Notes under the pieces: model-generated
Told to the model about the DNA's origin: nothing
What the model saw: the letters and a program-made list of their open reading frames with translations, nothing else
Database searches by the model: none
Source of the DNA: Cliona cf. orientalis
Lineage: Eukaryota; Porifera; Demospongiae; Clionaida; Clionaidae
Direction of reading: 5' to 3'
Assembly (NCBI GenBank): GCA_963930775.1
Contig: OZ005693.1
Span: forward strand, 10,352,006 to 10,416,005
DNA: 64,000 nucleotides
Made by a program: the position numbers and the translations under genes
Part shown: piece after piece, positions 1 to 13,000 of the stretch
How the letters are laid out: each line of letters opens with the position of its first letter
Numbering within the stretch: the stretch's first letter is position 1

Positions 1-3000
1 GGTCCTTATACAGAATCACCATCTGTAGCACATTTTAATTTACACACTATGATCAGCATCACACAATCCCATGATTCTGAATAATGATGTTGGGATTGAT
101 TTAGAAATACCATACCGTATAGCTAGTGGGAAAATTCAGCAAGGTTTTTAATTTGGCGATTTCGGTATAGATTGCCAAATGAACTTATGCCTGCGTGCTC
201 ATGGCGGTAAGTATTTAGATCGCCAAATTTAAACTTCACCAATACCAATGGAGAGCCATTTCGCCAAATTTAATGCTCGCCAAAGTTAACTGCTATACGG
301 TAACTAGTACTCCATTAGCCCGCTGTCAAATAAAGTAGGCTGGGCCTATAGGATGCACACATCAATGTAAATTTAATAACATACCTTTGGTATAAAGAGT
401 ATACCAAGGACTGTTGTGATGAATATGTAAATTAGGCCACCAAAAACTGCTCCGTCAGCATTCAGAAAGTTGCTTAATAACACGGCACAGACGATCATAG
501 TGAAAATGATGACCGAGGTGAGATAGATGATTATAACGATATACTTGGCATCGTTGAGGATCTTGATCTCTACTTTTCTCGTCTTAATGGCCAGAAATAC
601 AGCGACCAGCTGTGTTAGTAGAATGTAGAGATAAAGGATGACTATCCAGATTAAGTCTCTTGGGCCTTGACAGACTAAGTTGTGCTTATCAAAGAGAATG
701 TTGTCTTCCTGAAACGAGAGTACATGTAAGTGAGTAAATTTATAAAGCAATGCAGGGTTCCCAAAGGTGAATAGATACGTATTATAACAGCTAGTAGTAC
801 TCTAAAAACTTTAGCTCAACATTGTTGGATTTAAAATGTCCTGGTATTATTACAGGGAGAACTCTGTGAGAATGATACTAAGTCTTAAGGATCCATGTCA
901 TAGTCATAATAATTAAGAGCTAGCCTCACATTTCGAGTTATCGGTCTTTCTCTGTCCGGTACTTGTACGGCTTCGTAGTCTCCAAAGATGGCAACAAAGA
1001 TTCCGATGATCACAACCACAGAGCACATCCCAAGCACAGCCAAAAGTAGGTGCCAATCTTTAATAGCCTGCACAATGGTATTATTAATCCCTGTACACTG
1101 GGATTTTATTGTTTACCATTTGTCTAGCACTGGTCACTTCAACTTTTCGTCGATGGAATATGAAGTAGATCCTCCACATCTTGGCTAAGATCGTACCAAA
1201 ACATAGGAAATATCCGAGAGTTTGAGTCCAGATACGAAACTATGAAGAATAGTATATAACTCTAAGCTACAAAAAAGATAAATTTTTTGGCTTACATGGC
1301 AGGCAAACGTCACCCATAGTGGGTCAGTTGATGGAAAGACGAAGAATGTCACGGAAATGTACAGTAAAACTGCCCCCAAAATGATGACGTAATTCAAATT
1401 TGGGCTGATAAGACGAACAATCCTGTACAAAAAACATGCAGATAAATTTAGAGTTACAAGATCATACGATTAATGTTGATAGAGAAGATACTTACATCAG
1501 TTACTACTAATAGCAAATGTACTGATCCAGTAATCACTGGCAATATTTAATTTCAGTCTTACTGTCTATTCCTGAATATACAGTTGAACAGCAAACAGAC
1601 GACAGCAAATGCAATCCCAATGAGAACAGCAATGTTGTAGATGATGTATAGTGGAGTGAAGAAGGTTGTGATGAGCACTATAGGAGTACCATCGGATGGA
1701 AATCCACCTACATACATGATTGTAAACAGGCGATTAAGAAGTGAAGGGAACAGAAAAAAATCTCAGGAAAAGCTGGGATTAGAACCTAGGACCTTTTGAT
1801 TTGTACTGTGATGTCATAGTACACCCTATAGGGACACCCACAGAACACTCTGGTCACAGCCATAACAAAGAGGTGCATGTGTATAAATAATTAAGGAATA
1901 TACAGGCCACTTTAGCTGTACGTTAGTAGGGAGAGGTATACCATGTAGCTTATACACATACTGTGCTACACTCAAGCACACGATTACATACCTTCACTGG
2001 CATACATGTATAATGTTTACCTGGCCATGTGGTGGCATCATTCTCACAATCTGTATAAGTCAGTGTGGAGTTGGCGTCAGTTGCAACCAGATATCTCTGA
2101 GTGCCTATATTATAGAGATGACATGCATAACTTAGAAGCCACACTAAGTTAAGCTAAAAGTATTGTCTTCACATGCAATCCATTTGACATGCTTTAAGCA
2201 CATGGACAAAGTTAATGTTACTTATCCACAAGCATTCGTGGCGTACCATATCATCGTCACATGCATGCTGTGGCTTACTGTTATCTGTCTGTCCACAAAG
2301 GTTCATAGCTGAGACTCTACCATACTTGAAGATCTTAGCAGTGCCAGGAACACGAGTGCCGTTCATGTCAAACCTGACCTCTCCCTGTATAGACAAGACT
2401 CCATGTCACCCCCAATATAATACAGACAAGTACTAGTCTGAATACGATGTCATATTCTCTCCCCCTCTCTCTCTCTTTCTCTCTCCTCCTCCTCTCCCCC
2501 TCCCTCCCTTTCTCTCTCCCTCTTACCCTTTCTCCAATACACATACCCATAATGTGATAAACACACATTAAAAGCATACAGTGAAGTATGCTGTTATGTT
2601 ACTAGTTGAATACTCCGTAGAATTTTTAAGAATTCATGATTGACTTACAGACACTCCATTAAAGGCATTATTAAGCTGACTAGTAATCAGATTAGTTACG
2701 CCCTGTGCATTTCCTCCGTAGTCAAAATTCCTCAGATCATCACTCTGGATGCTGGACAAAGATCTGTGGCATAATATTAGTAGTAGTACATCAACCACGA
2801 GTATCAAATTTCAGTACATTATTTCGTACCCGTTGATACCAAATGCCAGAGTCCATACAGCATCATAAGCATGGTAGGCAACGGTGCTGAAATCTCTAGG
2901 TTGATATTCAGCCATTCCTGATATCTGCCTTTCAAGTTCAGCTGCAGTCTACATACACCATGATCACATAATAACTTAAACATTACATCAAAGACTGGGC

Positions 3001-5395
3001 GTTTTGATCCCACAAATACTTTCTACAAAGGATTGGCGAGATAGTCACATGGTTAACATTTTGAAAGAATGTATGTTACAAGCTGGATATCTTTGATTGT
3101 GTCTAGTTTTAGCAGGAGATTAATTGTGTAGAGATTCTAATGTCAAGATTATAAAATTTATAGCTGTAAGTATTCAGATTGCTAAATTTAAAATTAATGC
3201 CAAAATTATTCCTATAATATACAGTGTACGTTGACTTACCATTCCTACGTCAGTTCCAGCTGAGGTATCGATGGAGCCATTGCCAAGCTGGATGGAGAAG
3301 GTGTTTCTTACAAAAGGCTCCAGGTCACTATTAGAGCATGCTGTCTGGCTATCACTCTGTCTCCACCAGTCATCTCTGTACCATCCCAGAGTGAGCCAGA
3401 CGTAGCCTGGGTAGTGGTGCTCAGGGTTCGGATTGGTACGATGGTTGTAGGCAGCCTATTATTATAGAGAGGTAAAATTATACCATTGAGAGTATACTAC
3501 ACTTCATTGATGGTACTTTTGTGCCATAATTATTGGAGCAAGCAGTTTCACAAGGGGTCCCACACAAAGTTACTATAGCCAATAATATTATATTATTAGT
3601 TATGTGTCTCCATTCTATGGCCTCAAATACGTTTGTTACTGAATATACATATAAGTACATAATTTATTTCTTGTGTCATTGCTTGACAACAAGGAAGCCC
3701 GAAATAGCAGGGCTAATTGGTAAAGTCAATTATCCAGCGAATACCCAATGGAGTATGCACACAAACATGCATGCTTTATATACATCGCCTGCACAAGGCA
3801 ACTGCATGGGGCATGCTCCACAGAAAATATCCCACGGACTAATAACTACACTTGACTAATATTGGGAGAGGGGGATCCCAGGTTACCCCTGAATTAGCTC
3901 CTGCTCTTCAATAATATTATATACCTTGCACATGATCCTCCTTGCGTGAGTTGGATACATGTTGAGGAAGTAGACTCGTATCTCGTCAGAGAAGAGCTCA
4001 GACTCTGGCAGATTGTAGACGTTTGAGTCAGTGAAGAATACTGTAGTGCCGTTTCTGTCCACTGTTACATTGATAGCAGTCAACTCACGAGCGATGCTTT
4101 CAGTACTCTAAAAATTTGATAATATAAAGTATTGATCTATGTGCTTTAAAATATATCATTGCTAGCTACTAGGTTGAGCATTCAGCATGCATTCTCTTAC
4201 ATAATAGGCCCTTAGTGGCTGCCTCATGCTAAAGCATGTCAACAAGGCTCACCCCAGACTAAAGCACTGTATATACTTACCAGTCTGAATAAGTCTTCAG
4301 CTTGAGTGATGATTTTCATCTTGTTCCAGTTGTACTGTCTCAGTATGGCTATCAGAGGTGAGGCTATGCTGGCAGCAGGGGGAAATGTGCTCAAAAAATT
4401 GGGAAAAGTATCACGCCTCTGGAATAGTAGCTCAGAAGTGGGCGTGTATGATATCTGCAGAAGAGAGAAAGAGAGAGAGAGAGAAAAGAAAGAAAGTAAG
4501 ATCGGGGAGGGAGGGAGAAATAATATCATCTGTAGAGCTGAAGGCACATTCACCCATACTTACATGTGTGATATTCCAGAAATTAGAGCTGACTGCCACT
4601 GGTTCAGTAGCAAGAGAGCAGCCACACCCTATCAGAGCAACCTTAGCCTCACCAGACGTGATCTGCTCTAGAAATGTCCGCTGAGAGTCTACAAAGTTGC
4701 ACTGTATATATGACACAAGGAGAGCATTAGAGGGATGATTAAAAACATTAGTCCAAGCTATCAAAACGACAATAAAAACAGTATCTATAGGTAAGTTGAA
4801 CCTATTAACTCTTTGTTATTTGAAGGGTCAAATAAGCACATGTGTGTGTCAACCCTGCCACGTAGCTGGCCGTGGATAAAAACATCAGACATGGTGCACA
4901 CCACACACTATTTTCAAATGCCAGTGCTTGCATGAAAAACGTTGGGATGTGTTACTTAAGCTTCTGTCATTACCCATTATGTACACTTATATATATCCCA
5001 ATGGCATGCACAATCATTAATTAGATTCCACATTAATCACATTTTCAATGTCTCTCATAAAGCAGGAATCCACACTTCGGGTGTGGAATGATAAAGCACC
5101 ATCAGATGACACTTAGTGGATCTAATTATCATACCATAGAATTGGCAAAATTTTCGGCTATGTTGCGATCTTCAACCAGCTCCACCACCAGTGTATAGTC
5201 TGACAATATGGTGTCATTTTCATTGATTCTGCTAGCAGCTAGTCGCACTGCAGGTACAGCGATAGACGAGTCATATTCGCCGCCAAATGAAGTGATGAAT
5301 GCGACGTGCAGCTCTGTTCGATTGTCCATCTGTCCTGTTGTACAACAGACAAGCACTGTTGCTAGAAGAAAGCTGAAAAACTGCGACCACAGCAT
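1..5395 (-). CDS. GABA-B-like class C GPCR, gene 1 (3' end off the window)
   Basis: Exons I infer (minus strand, 5' to 3'): 5395-5135, 4701-4564, 4454-4281, 4107-3925, 3455-3240, 2948-2830, 2763-2649, 2384-2222, 2104-2021, 1707-1563, 1422-1296, 1239-1117, 1067-930, 708-385, and 22-1 (partial). All junctions are GT-AG and phases agree, giving 770 residues before the last partial exon. The start Met is followed by a hydrophobic signal peptide ending near TTGQ. Next come a Venus-flytrap ligand-binding domain (about residues 25-480) and seven membrane segments (exon 10 onward). The FRIWTQTLGYFLCFGT and LNDAKY motifs are typical of GABA-B receptors. The tail continues MVILYKD at the window edge. 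Role by family: G-protein signalling at the plasma membrane. The ligand is not predictable, because the usual orthosteric Glu looks replaced by Val. The exon 8 donor (GTAACA) is the least certain junction. Confidence 0.85.
113..302. mobile_element. MITE with CCGTATAGC termini, TA target duplication
   Basis: The stretch begins TACCGTATAGC and ends GCTATACGGTA. The flanking TA dinucleotides fit a 2-bp target duplication. The interior carries paired subterminal copies of TTTGGCGA / TCGCCAAA-type sequence and no ORF. It lies in the intron between the last two visible exons of gene 1. Two relatives with the same terminal CCGTAT and TA flanks occur at 26,512 and 40,526. By structure this is a non-autonomous Tc1/mariner-like element. 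Confidence 0.75.
2451..2527. repeat. CT-rich simple repeat
   Basis: Imperfect CT/CCTC tract in the intron between exons 7 and 8 of receptor gene 1. It produces spurious low-complexity reading frames. Confidence 0.85.
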
Positions 5396-6502
5396 TCTTC
5401 TTGATATCTTTAGGGCCTATATATCAAGGAATGTTATTTGGATAATAATATACCTGAAATAATAATACTATTATTACTATTATGCATAGAGAGACGAGCA
5501 CCTTTTTATGGAAATTAGTACAAGAAAAACCCCACGATGAAGGAGGGCAGCAAGCTGTCCTCATGGTTCCCATTGAGGGAAAATGTCTGTGGTTCACTAG
5601 ATAAGCTTTTCCTCCCCACATGGCATCTCCCTTTATATACTACATTGGACACACACAGGGGACCACCTCTTTGCCAACTCAGCCAAAATAGAGGCATGCT
5701 GGCATGTAACAACTCAGAAAGGGAGTGAGTAAACAGGGGGGTGGAGAAATGTTGCCAAATCACATCTAATGACTATGTAAGGAAAATCCCTCAACTAATA
5801 CAGGACTGTGAGCATACCACTCAGAGTGGAGGTATAAAAAAGTAATATATCCCACCTAAGTATACTTAAGTATTATATCAGCCGGGGTATAACTAGGATA
5901 TTTTCCCTCCCTGAGGGGTACAAGGGAAAATATGATCCATATTTCCCTCCCTCTGGCTATGACCTTGACCAATCAGAGCCATTGTTTAGTTCACACAAGC
6001 AGTCACATCATCATACCTACTATATGTGCGTGTGCATCTGCACAGTGCTACTTCTCATTGCACCATGGTTGCACACACACTATACTGTACATAGGCAGTA
6101 GACATTGTTTACATACACACGGAAACACACGCACACTAATTGACACTAATCAGGAACCAATTAGCTATCACTCGATCTGGCAGTTCTACCACGTGGCAAG
6201 TTCAACTGCAAGTGAACTGTACTAGCTGCTAGTCCAAGTCTCAGTAGTTTGTTGAACAGTGAAACTATTCTATTTGTTTTCGAAGCTACCTGACTGTCTT
6301 CTGTTCACGGAAAGCTGAAGCACTGATTGATTCAACTAGCCATGGTTCCGTGACTCAAGCCATCCGTCATCGGTTGTTTCTTTGCTGGTTTGTTTTTACT
6401 GTGTCTTTCTGTTCGGAACTATTGTTGCTAGGTTAGAACGGTTGTTGCTATGCATGTAGACTATGGTGCGCGTGACTTTTAGCCAATCAGGTGGGATATA
6501 TA

Positions 6503-6621
6503 ATAGTTATAGCACGGTTGCCAGGGATTTATGGCAACGTAAACCGCCCTTGTCCTCGGGCTACGCCCTCGGACTCGGGTCGGTTTACTGCCATAAATCC
6601 CTGGCCCCGTGCTATAACTAT
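6503..6621. mobile_element. Long imperfect hairpin (foldback/MITE-like)
   Basis: Left arm 6503-6546 reads ATAGTTATAGCACGG then CCAGGGATTTATGGCA. Right arm 6580-6621 carries the reverse complement (TGCCATAAATCCCTGG, then GTGCTATAACTAT). The loop is a short GC-rich stretch. There is no coding capacity. A small inverted-repeat transposon remnant is the likeliest explanation; a structured RNA is an alternative. Confidence 0.6.
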
Positions 6622-7342
6622 AACATACAATTCAGCATGAGACAAGGCAATTAGGCATTTTGTGCTTAAGAGCAAACTGTGGTGCATCCAATTGATGGCC
6701 ATCAGGAGGATATCAGGGTTTCTCAGCACATTCCTACTAACTTTGTTGCTGTAGTGAGGGAAGCTGTGGCCTGTAGCTAAGTGACTGTGGTCAGTTCAAA
6801 GGATACACCCAGCAGTAGGCTAGGGTGGGCACAGTGGCTTCCTCCACGGTCCAGGCAAAAGACTATGAATATCGTTAATTTTATCAATCGTCCTGCCCTC
6901 CTTTGTGGATGTGGATCTAGGCTAAGGGAGGTCTGTCATCATTGGTGAAAAATGCAGCCTACCCAGAAAATCAGCCCTGACTGGCATGTGGTGTGGAGCT
7001 CACCATGTGGCTATTGCTGGTCAAAACTACAGCTATACTTCTGCATTGGACAGCTCACTGATGAAACTGAGTAGATACCCAACATGAATAAAATAATCCA
7101 TCATGAATAAACTCATCAGCAACCCCCTCCAACGATATGAGCTTAAATGGTGGCCATGCACAAATGATAAGCTGTGAATCACTTCAAGCCAAGCCTTATT
7201 CGATCATGTTGTGACCTCTGCGGTGCATCATGACTGGCATTCCCACGGGCAATATTTAATCATTCTGCCTTGGCAACACAGTTACTGTACTGTGGCACTG
7301 AGCTAGCTACTTCAATGATCTATGGTGGTGGTCACTGGCATG

Positions 7343-7370
7343 GGGGGGGGGGGGGGGGGGGGGGGGGGGG
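7343..7370. repeat. Poly-G tract
   Basis: Uninterrupted G run of about 28 bases. Its length may be unreliable in the assembly. Confidence 0.9.
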
Positions 7371-7883
7371 TGTACAGCCAATGCCCGCACAAAAATTCAA
7401 AATTCAAAAGAAAGGTACATGTATCGTGCAGGGTCTCAGAAATTATAAATCTGTACACATGTAGCTAAAACCACTCTAAGCAGCATGCAAGACATACCTT
7501 ATTAAAAAGAGTCCAGAACTTCTCGATCGACTGCTGCTCCAACCAGAGAACGTGGACAGGGGATGTAGAGATCTAGCTACCACGTTGGTTGCGCGCAAGT
7601 GGGTGGGACAGATCCGGATCCTCCGCGTAGTAGAATGCCCACAAACCACAGCGCTCAAGTTGTTTGTGCGTGACACGCCCACTGTAATAATTACAGAGTG
7701 GTTGTGAATGCGCATGCGCTATTAACCGCGCATGCGTTCGACGAATATCACAAACTTGCACACAGTACATTATCCAACACAATATCCACACCACACAATA
7801 AAATTAAAATTCAAAATTTGCCGAGATCAATTATAAAAAAATCACATTTTAATAATAATCACGCGTCTATGTAGCTACAGTGA

Positions 7884-10020
7884 TCACTTAGCCTCAGTCT
7901 TCATTTCTGTCTCCTGCTGCTGTTCTGATGGTGGTAAATGTACACGACCTATAATATTATACAAGATATTGAATAATAATAGTTTCTCATATTTACACAA
8001 CTTAAATTGAATCAGTATTTACCATCATCAGTCACAGTGACTTTTACAGACTGCGATCGAGTGAAAGCAAAAGAGTCACTTCTTAACTTTCTCTCCCCAT
8101 TCTGATCACTTGGAACAGCTGCAACCAGGAAGATTATTACTGTAGCATACTGCACTAACTACAGAATACTTACTTGTATTTAAGGTCACTCCAGTATCCT
8201 GGGAGCCCATGTTTGACTTGAAGACCTTCTCACCTTTTGGATCTTTATAGAGGCTAACCATCTATGGATTGGATAGAGAGCACCATAATTAGAATAATAA
8301 TTATGAACTATGCCAGAGGAGTAGGCATCAAGAAAGTTTATGCCATAATAATTGTTTCATTCTAAAAGTGGCACATGCAAGCACATGCAATGTCAATGAC
8401 TCATGCCTTGCCTCCCCTTCCACCCGCCCCCCAGCACCATAGCTCAAGGTAAAGATTTTGATATAATATGGCTTGCCTTTGGAATGAACACTATCATGAG
8501 AACAGTAGTTGTGAATATGTAAAGCAGGCCTCCGAACACAGCCGCATCAGCATTCAGATAGTTGCTCAGTAGTATAGCACACACGATCATGATCGTAATG
8601 ATGATTGAGGTGATATAGATGATCAGAGCGACGTACTTAGCATCGTTAAGGATCTCAATTTCTACTTTCCTCGTCATGAAGGCCAGTATCACAGCAATCA
8701 GCTGAGTCAGCAGGATGTAGGCATAAAGAACAATAATCCAGATCAAGTCCCTTGGTCCTTGACAAACAAGATTATGCTTGTCCAACAAAACATTGTCGTC
8801 CTGTAAAATGAATACCACCACCAATTAATACCTCTTTGATACAATTAACCGGGAATAGCTTTCAGTTACAGGATTCCCATAAGATACCAATACCTGCTAG
8901 GGCTAACTTCCAGGCATATTGAAGTACCACTGTTAGACAGCTGCACAATCAATACAAGGCAGTTTGTATACCTTTCCCTGTACAAATTAGGGTGTGTGGT
9001 GCAAGTGTGTGTGTGTGTGGGTTACACAATGCGAATATGCTTACATTTCGAGATTCTGGTCGTTCAATATCTGGGACTTGCTCTGCATCATACTGTGCCC
9101 ATATTGCCACAGCCACGCCAATAATCACCACAACCAGGCACAAAGCCATCACTATCAGTGTCAAATGCCAGTCCTTGACAATCTATAAACATGACATACA
9201 AAATATGGCTCATAATTAATTATATTTATTAAAATTTTGATAATGAGTATACCATTTGCTTGCGGTTGGTGATTTTCACCCTCGGATGATAGAAAATGAA
9301 GTAAATTCGCCACATTTTAGCTACTATGGTGCCAAAACACATGAAATATCCCAGTGTTTGGAGCCAAATACGGAACTGTGGAAATGAAATAATATAGATT
9401 TAAACAGGGCTATAATGATATTGTAATTTTTCACTTACATGACAGGCAAATGTCACCAATATAGGATTTGTTGTAGGAAAGACAAAGAAGATTATCGAGA
9501 GATACAGGAAAATGGCCCCCAAAATGATGATATAGTTCAAGTTTGGACTGATAAGTCGAACAATCCTAGATAGATAGATAAACGAATTTGTAAATCTTTT
9601 CCATTAGAAATTCTAAGTTGCAGAGGAATCAATCATAGCTAGTTAATTCAATAATATTATGCTCCCTTAATACACCAACACAATGGCAGAAATTTCTTTA
9701 GTGTAACGAATTTAATATGGAGCTAGCTTGCTAAGACACAAGTACTCATCTGTATCTAAGCATGACTGCATGTAGTTTGATCTGTAGCTCAAGCATGAGT
9801 AACTATAGTTAACTGTGTACACTAACTTTCTTTTCCTGAAAATGAAATTGAACAGTAAACAGAAGACAGCAAATGCAAGTCCAACAACTACAGCGATGTC
9901 ATAGACGATGTAGAGAGGGGGAAAGATGGTTGTCAGGACAACGATTGAAGTACCATCTGATGGAATACCACCTAATGAGAGAGATGGAGGAACGGACGGA
10001 GGGAGGGATCCAGAAGGAGG

Positions 10021-10083
<63 letters not shown>

Positions 10084-13000
10084 CAAGCCAATTATGGGTT
10101 GTTAATTTAATTTAGATGGCCATGTATGGCATACCTGGCCATATGGTGGTGTCATTATCACATCCAGTGTAAACCAAAGTAGAATTGTTGTCAGTGGCAA
10201 TAAGGTAGCTTTGATATCCTGTATCATTAACAAAATTGGTAAAATTTACTACGACTATCACTCTATATCAATTACAGCTATGAACGATGAATAGCTCACC
10301 AGAAAATCGTCTGCAACCATTTTGAGTAACGTTTCCTCCAGAATATTTAAACACTTTGGCAGGCGCTGAAACTCGAGTACCATTGTCATCAAATCTGACC
10401 TCCCCCTGTCAAATGTGTGCAAAAAAATCATTTTGAAATTTCCCTTTTAATTTGTTGATCATACAAAGCTCTTCCATGCAACTTACAGAGACACCAGTGA
10501 AGGTGAAATCAGCCTGCTTCAGCTGTTCAGAGATAAGGTTGGTGATATGGCTGCCATTGCCTCTATAGGAGAAATCTTCGATGTACAAACCTTCATCCTC
10601 AAGGCTTGATAATGACCTATGATAATTAATAAAGTGGTGGATATAGTTTTCAATAATCATACCAAGATTTGTTATGCATTTTATGGTTGCTCAATTCAGA
10701 TGCCAAGTTCCGCAGAATGATTTCAATCATCAGAGCATAATGATGATTGCTGCGTTAAGTGACCATAGTACCTTTCAATTGCCAAGGCCAGAGTCCACAC
10801 GGCATCATATGCATGGTAGGCAGCACTGCTGAAACCACTCGCTTGATAATCAGCTGTTTCCCTAATTTCCTCCTCAAATTCAGCAGTTGTCTATGGGTAC
10901 CATAGCATACACAAAGGCTTAACAGTAGATACAAAGTAATATTATACACCCAATGTTATATTGAAATTTACAATGCCAACATCAGTGGAGTCAGATGTAT
11001 CTACAGTTGAGTTTCCGATCTGAATGGCGAATGTGTTCCTAATGAAAGGTTCCAGATCTGCATCAGAGCACTTAATCTCGTCATTGGCCACTCCCTCTCT
11101 CCACCAGTCATCTCTGTACCATCCCAGAGTGAGCCAGACATAGCCTGGGTAGTGGTGCTCAGGGTTCGGATTAGTACGATGGTTGTAGGCAGCCTAGAGA
11201 GCATTATGTGCATGAGGACAGTGTTATATAGGCATGGTAAATTAACCAGGGCATTGGTCCTATAGTAAAACTTACCTGTGCCCAAGTAAATTTCTAAATC
11301 TCAAATAGTTGGTATTTGCTACCATTATAGCTACAATAGCATAGAATTTTTGGCTGTATCAGTGCCATTAGAGTACAATTAAGTTAATTGTACACTAATG
11401 GCACTGATAAGTGCCCTGGTACTGATCTGCATAGATAAGCCACTGATGCAAAGGGTGCAAGGGTACACTTGTGTGTGCACCATCATGATCACCCCACCCC
11501 CCCCCCTTCCCAATCCCCTCCTCCCTCATTAGTGCCACTGATTAGATTGACACACCTGGCACATTATCCTCCTGGCATGTGTTGGGTACATATTGAGAAA
11601 ATAGACTCGAATTTCTTCGGGGAAAAGCTCAGACTCCGATAGTTCAGACACATTCGATTGAGTAAAGAAAACTGTAGTTCCATTCATGTCCACCGTGATG
11701 TTGATAACTGTCAACTCTCTAACAAGATTATCAGTACTCTAAATTAAAAATACATTATGGAGCATAAACAACCAAGGTGACACGTTAATTTTAGATAAGA
11801 GTTCAGAGCTATAGCAAACCTGTCTAAATAGGTCTTCATCTTGAGTGATTATTTTCAGTTTATTCCAGTTGTACTGCCTCAGAATGGCAATAGTTGGAGA
11901 GTGTAGGCTTGATACAGATGGAAAGGTCTTCCACGCATTGGGAAACAGTTGACGGTCGGACAAAAACTCAGAATTTGGGGTGTATGTGAGCTGCAGTGTA
12001 TATCAATGCCAAAATAAATTTAGGATTTCATCTACTGGGTAGGATTGAGGAGGGGGGGGGGCTTAATATATATTCGTCGCTGGATGAAATCTTGACTATT
12101 AAATTTAATAGGCATGCCTTCAAGATCAATTTTCAGGTCATGCACTTACATGTGTGATGTTCCAGAAATTAGAGCTGACTGCCACTGGTTCAGTAGCAAG
12201 GGAGCAGCCACACCCTATCAGAGCTAACTTAGCCTCACCAGACGTGACCTGCTCTAGAAATGTCCGCTGAGAGTCTACAAAGTTGCACTGCAATAAGTAT
12301 AATAATAATAATATTGTATTATGTAGCTATGCATTCATATCACCAAAAAATTAATGTGTCTGAAATGGTGGAATTACTTCTAAAATCAGTTGTTTGGATA
12401 ACTGAACAAAGAGGAATGACTAGCTGGCTACATAAAGGATGATAATTATGATGTGGATAGCTTAGACATTGTCTTGCTAACATAGCTTGTACAATGTACA
12501 TTGTACCACACATGGAAGTACACAAGATACTGAAGATACTATTGATAATACCATAAGCTTTAACATTGTATAAAAGTCCATAATATGCATTGTGCACACA
12601 GAATTTAATCAGTTTATTAGATCCCATGTATGGTCAAAGGGACCACGGCAAGGTACACCACCCAAAGCACAATGCCTACTATGAAACCATGAGAATACCC
12701 TGATAGCAAGGGTACAGCAGCAGGATAAGCATATTTATCTTCCAGTACTCTCCCTTCACCAATAAATAATTAAATTATGCATAGCAGCTAATAGTATAGG
12801 GAGGAGTCTGGTAAGTTAATGAGCTCAGATACTGTATATTGATATAATCTCTATTCCTTCCAGTAATTGATAACGAGAATAATAATATTTTGTATTATGC
12901 TTTTGAGAACCACACTCTCTTTATGTATATACAAGCACAGATTCAATCAATACAAAAGTCCTGAGTCAGTGGTTGCTGCGTCTTATCTTCCATGGACTTA

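Larger units (their letters stand above)
5396..7883. other. Intergenic region between the two receptor genes
   Basis: No gene is recognised between the start of receptor gene 1 and the 3' end of receptor gene 2. It holds a short hairpin (about 5899-5933, arms ATATTTTCCCT / AGGGAAAATAT), a long hairpin element at 6503-6621, a G homopolymer near 7343-7370, and GCGCATGCGC-type sites near 7710-7735. The short reading frames here have no recognisable domain. Confidence 0.6.

Noticed and set aside
4306..4684. Two plus-strand frames over receptor gene 1 exons 2-3
   Set aside because: Antisense to well-supported exons and run through a GA repeat.
7270..7464. Gly-run frame
   Set aside because: Created by the poly-G tract.
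9712..10086. Ser/Leu-repeat frame
   Set aside because: Comes from the AG microsatellite; only its exon 10 portion is real and is in the receptor model.
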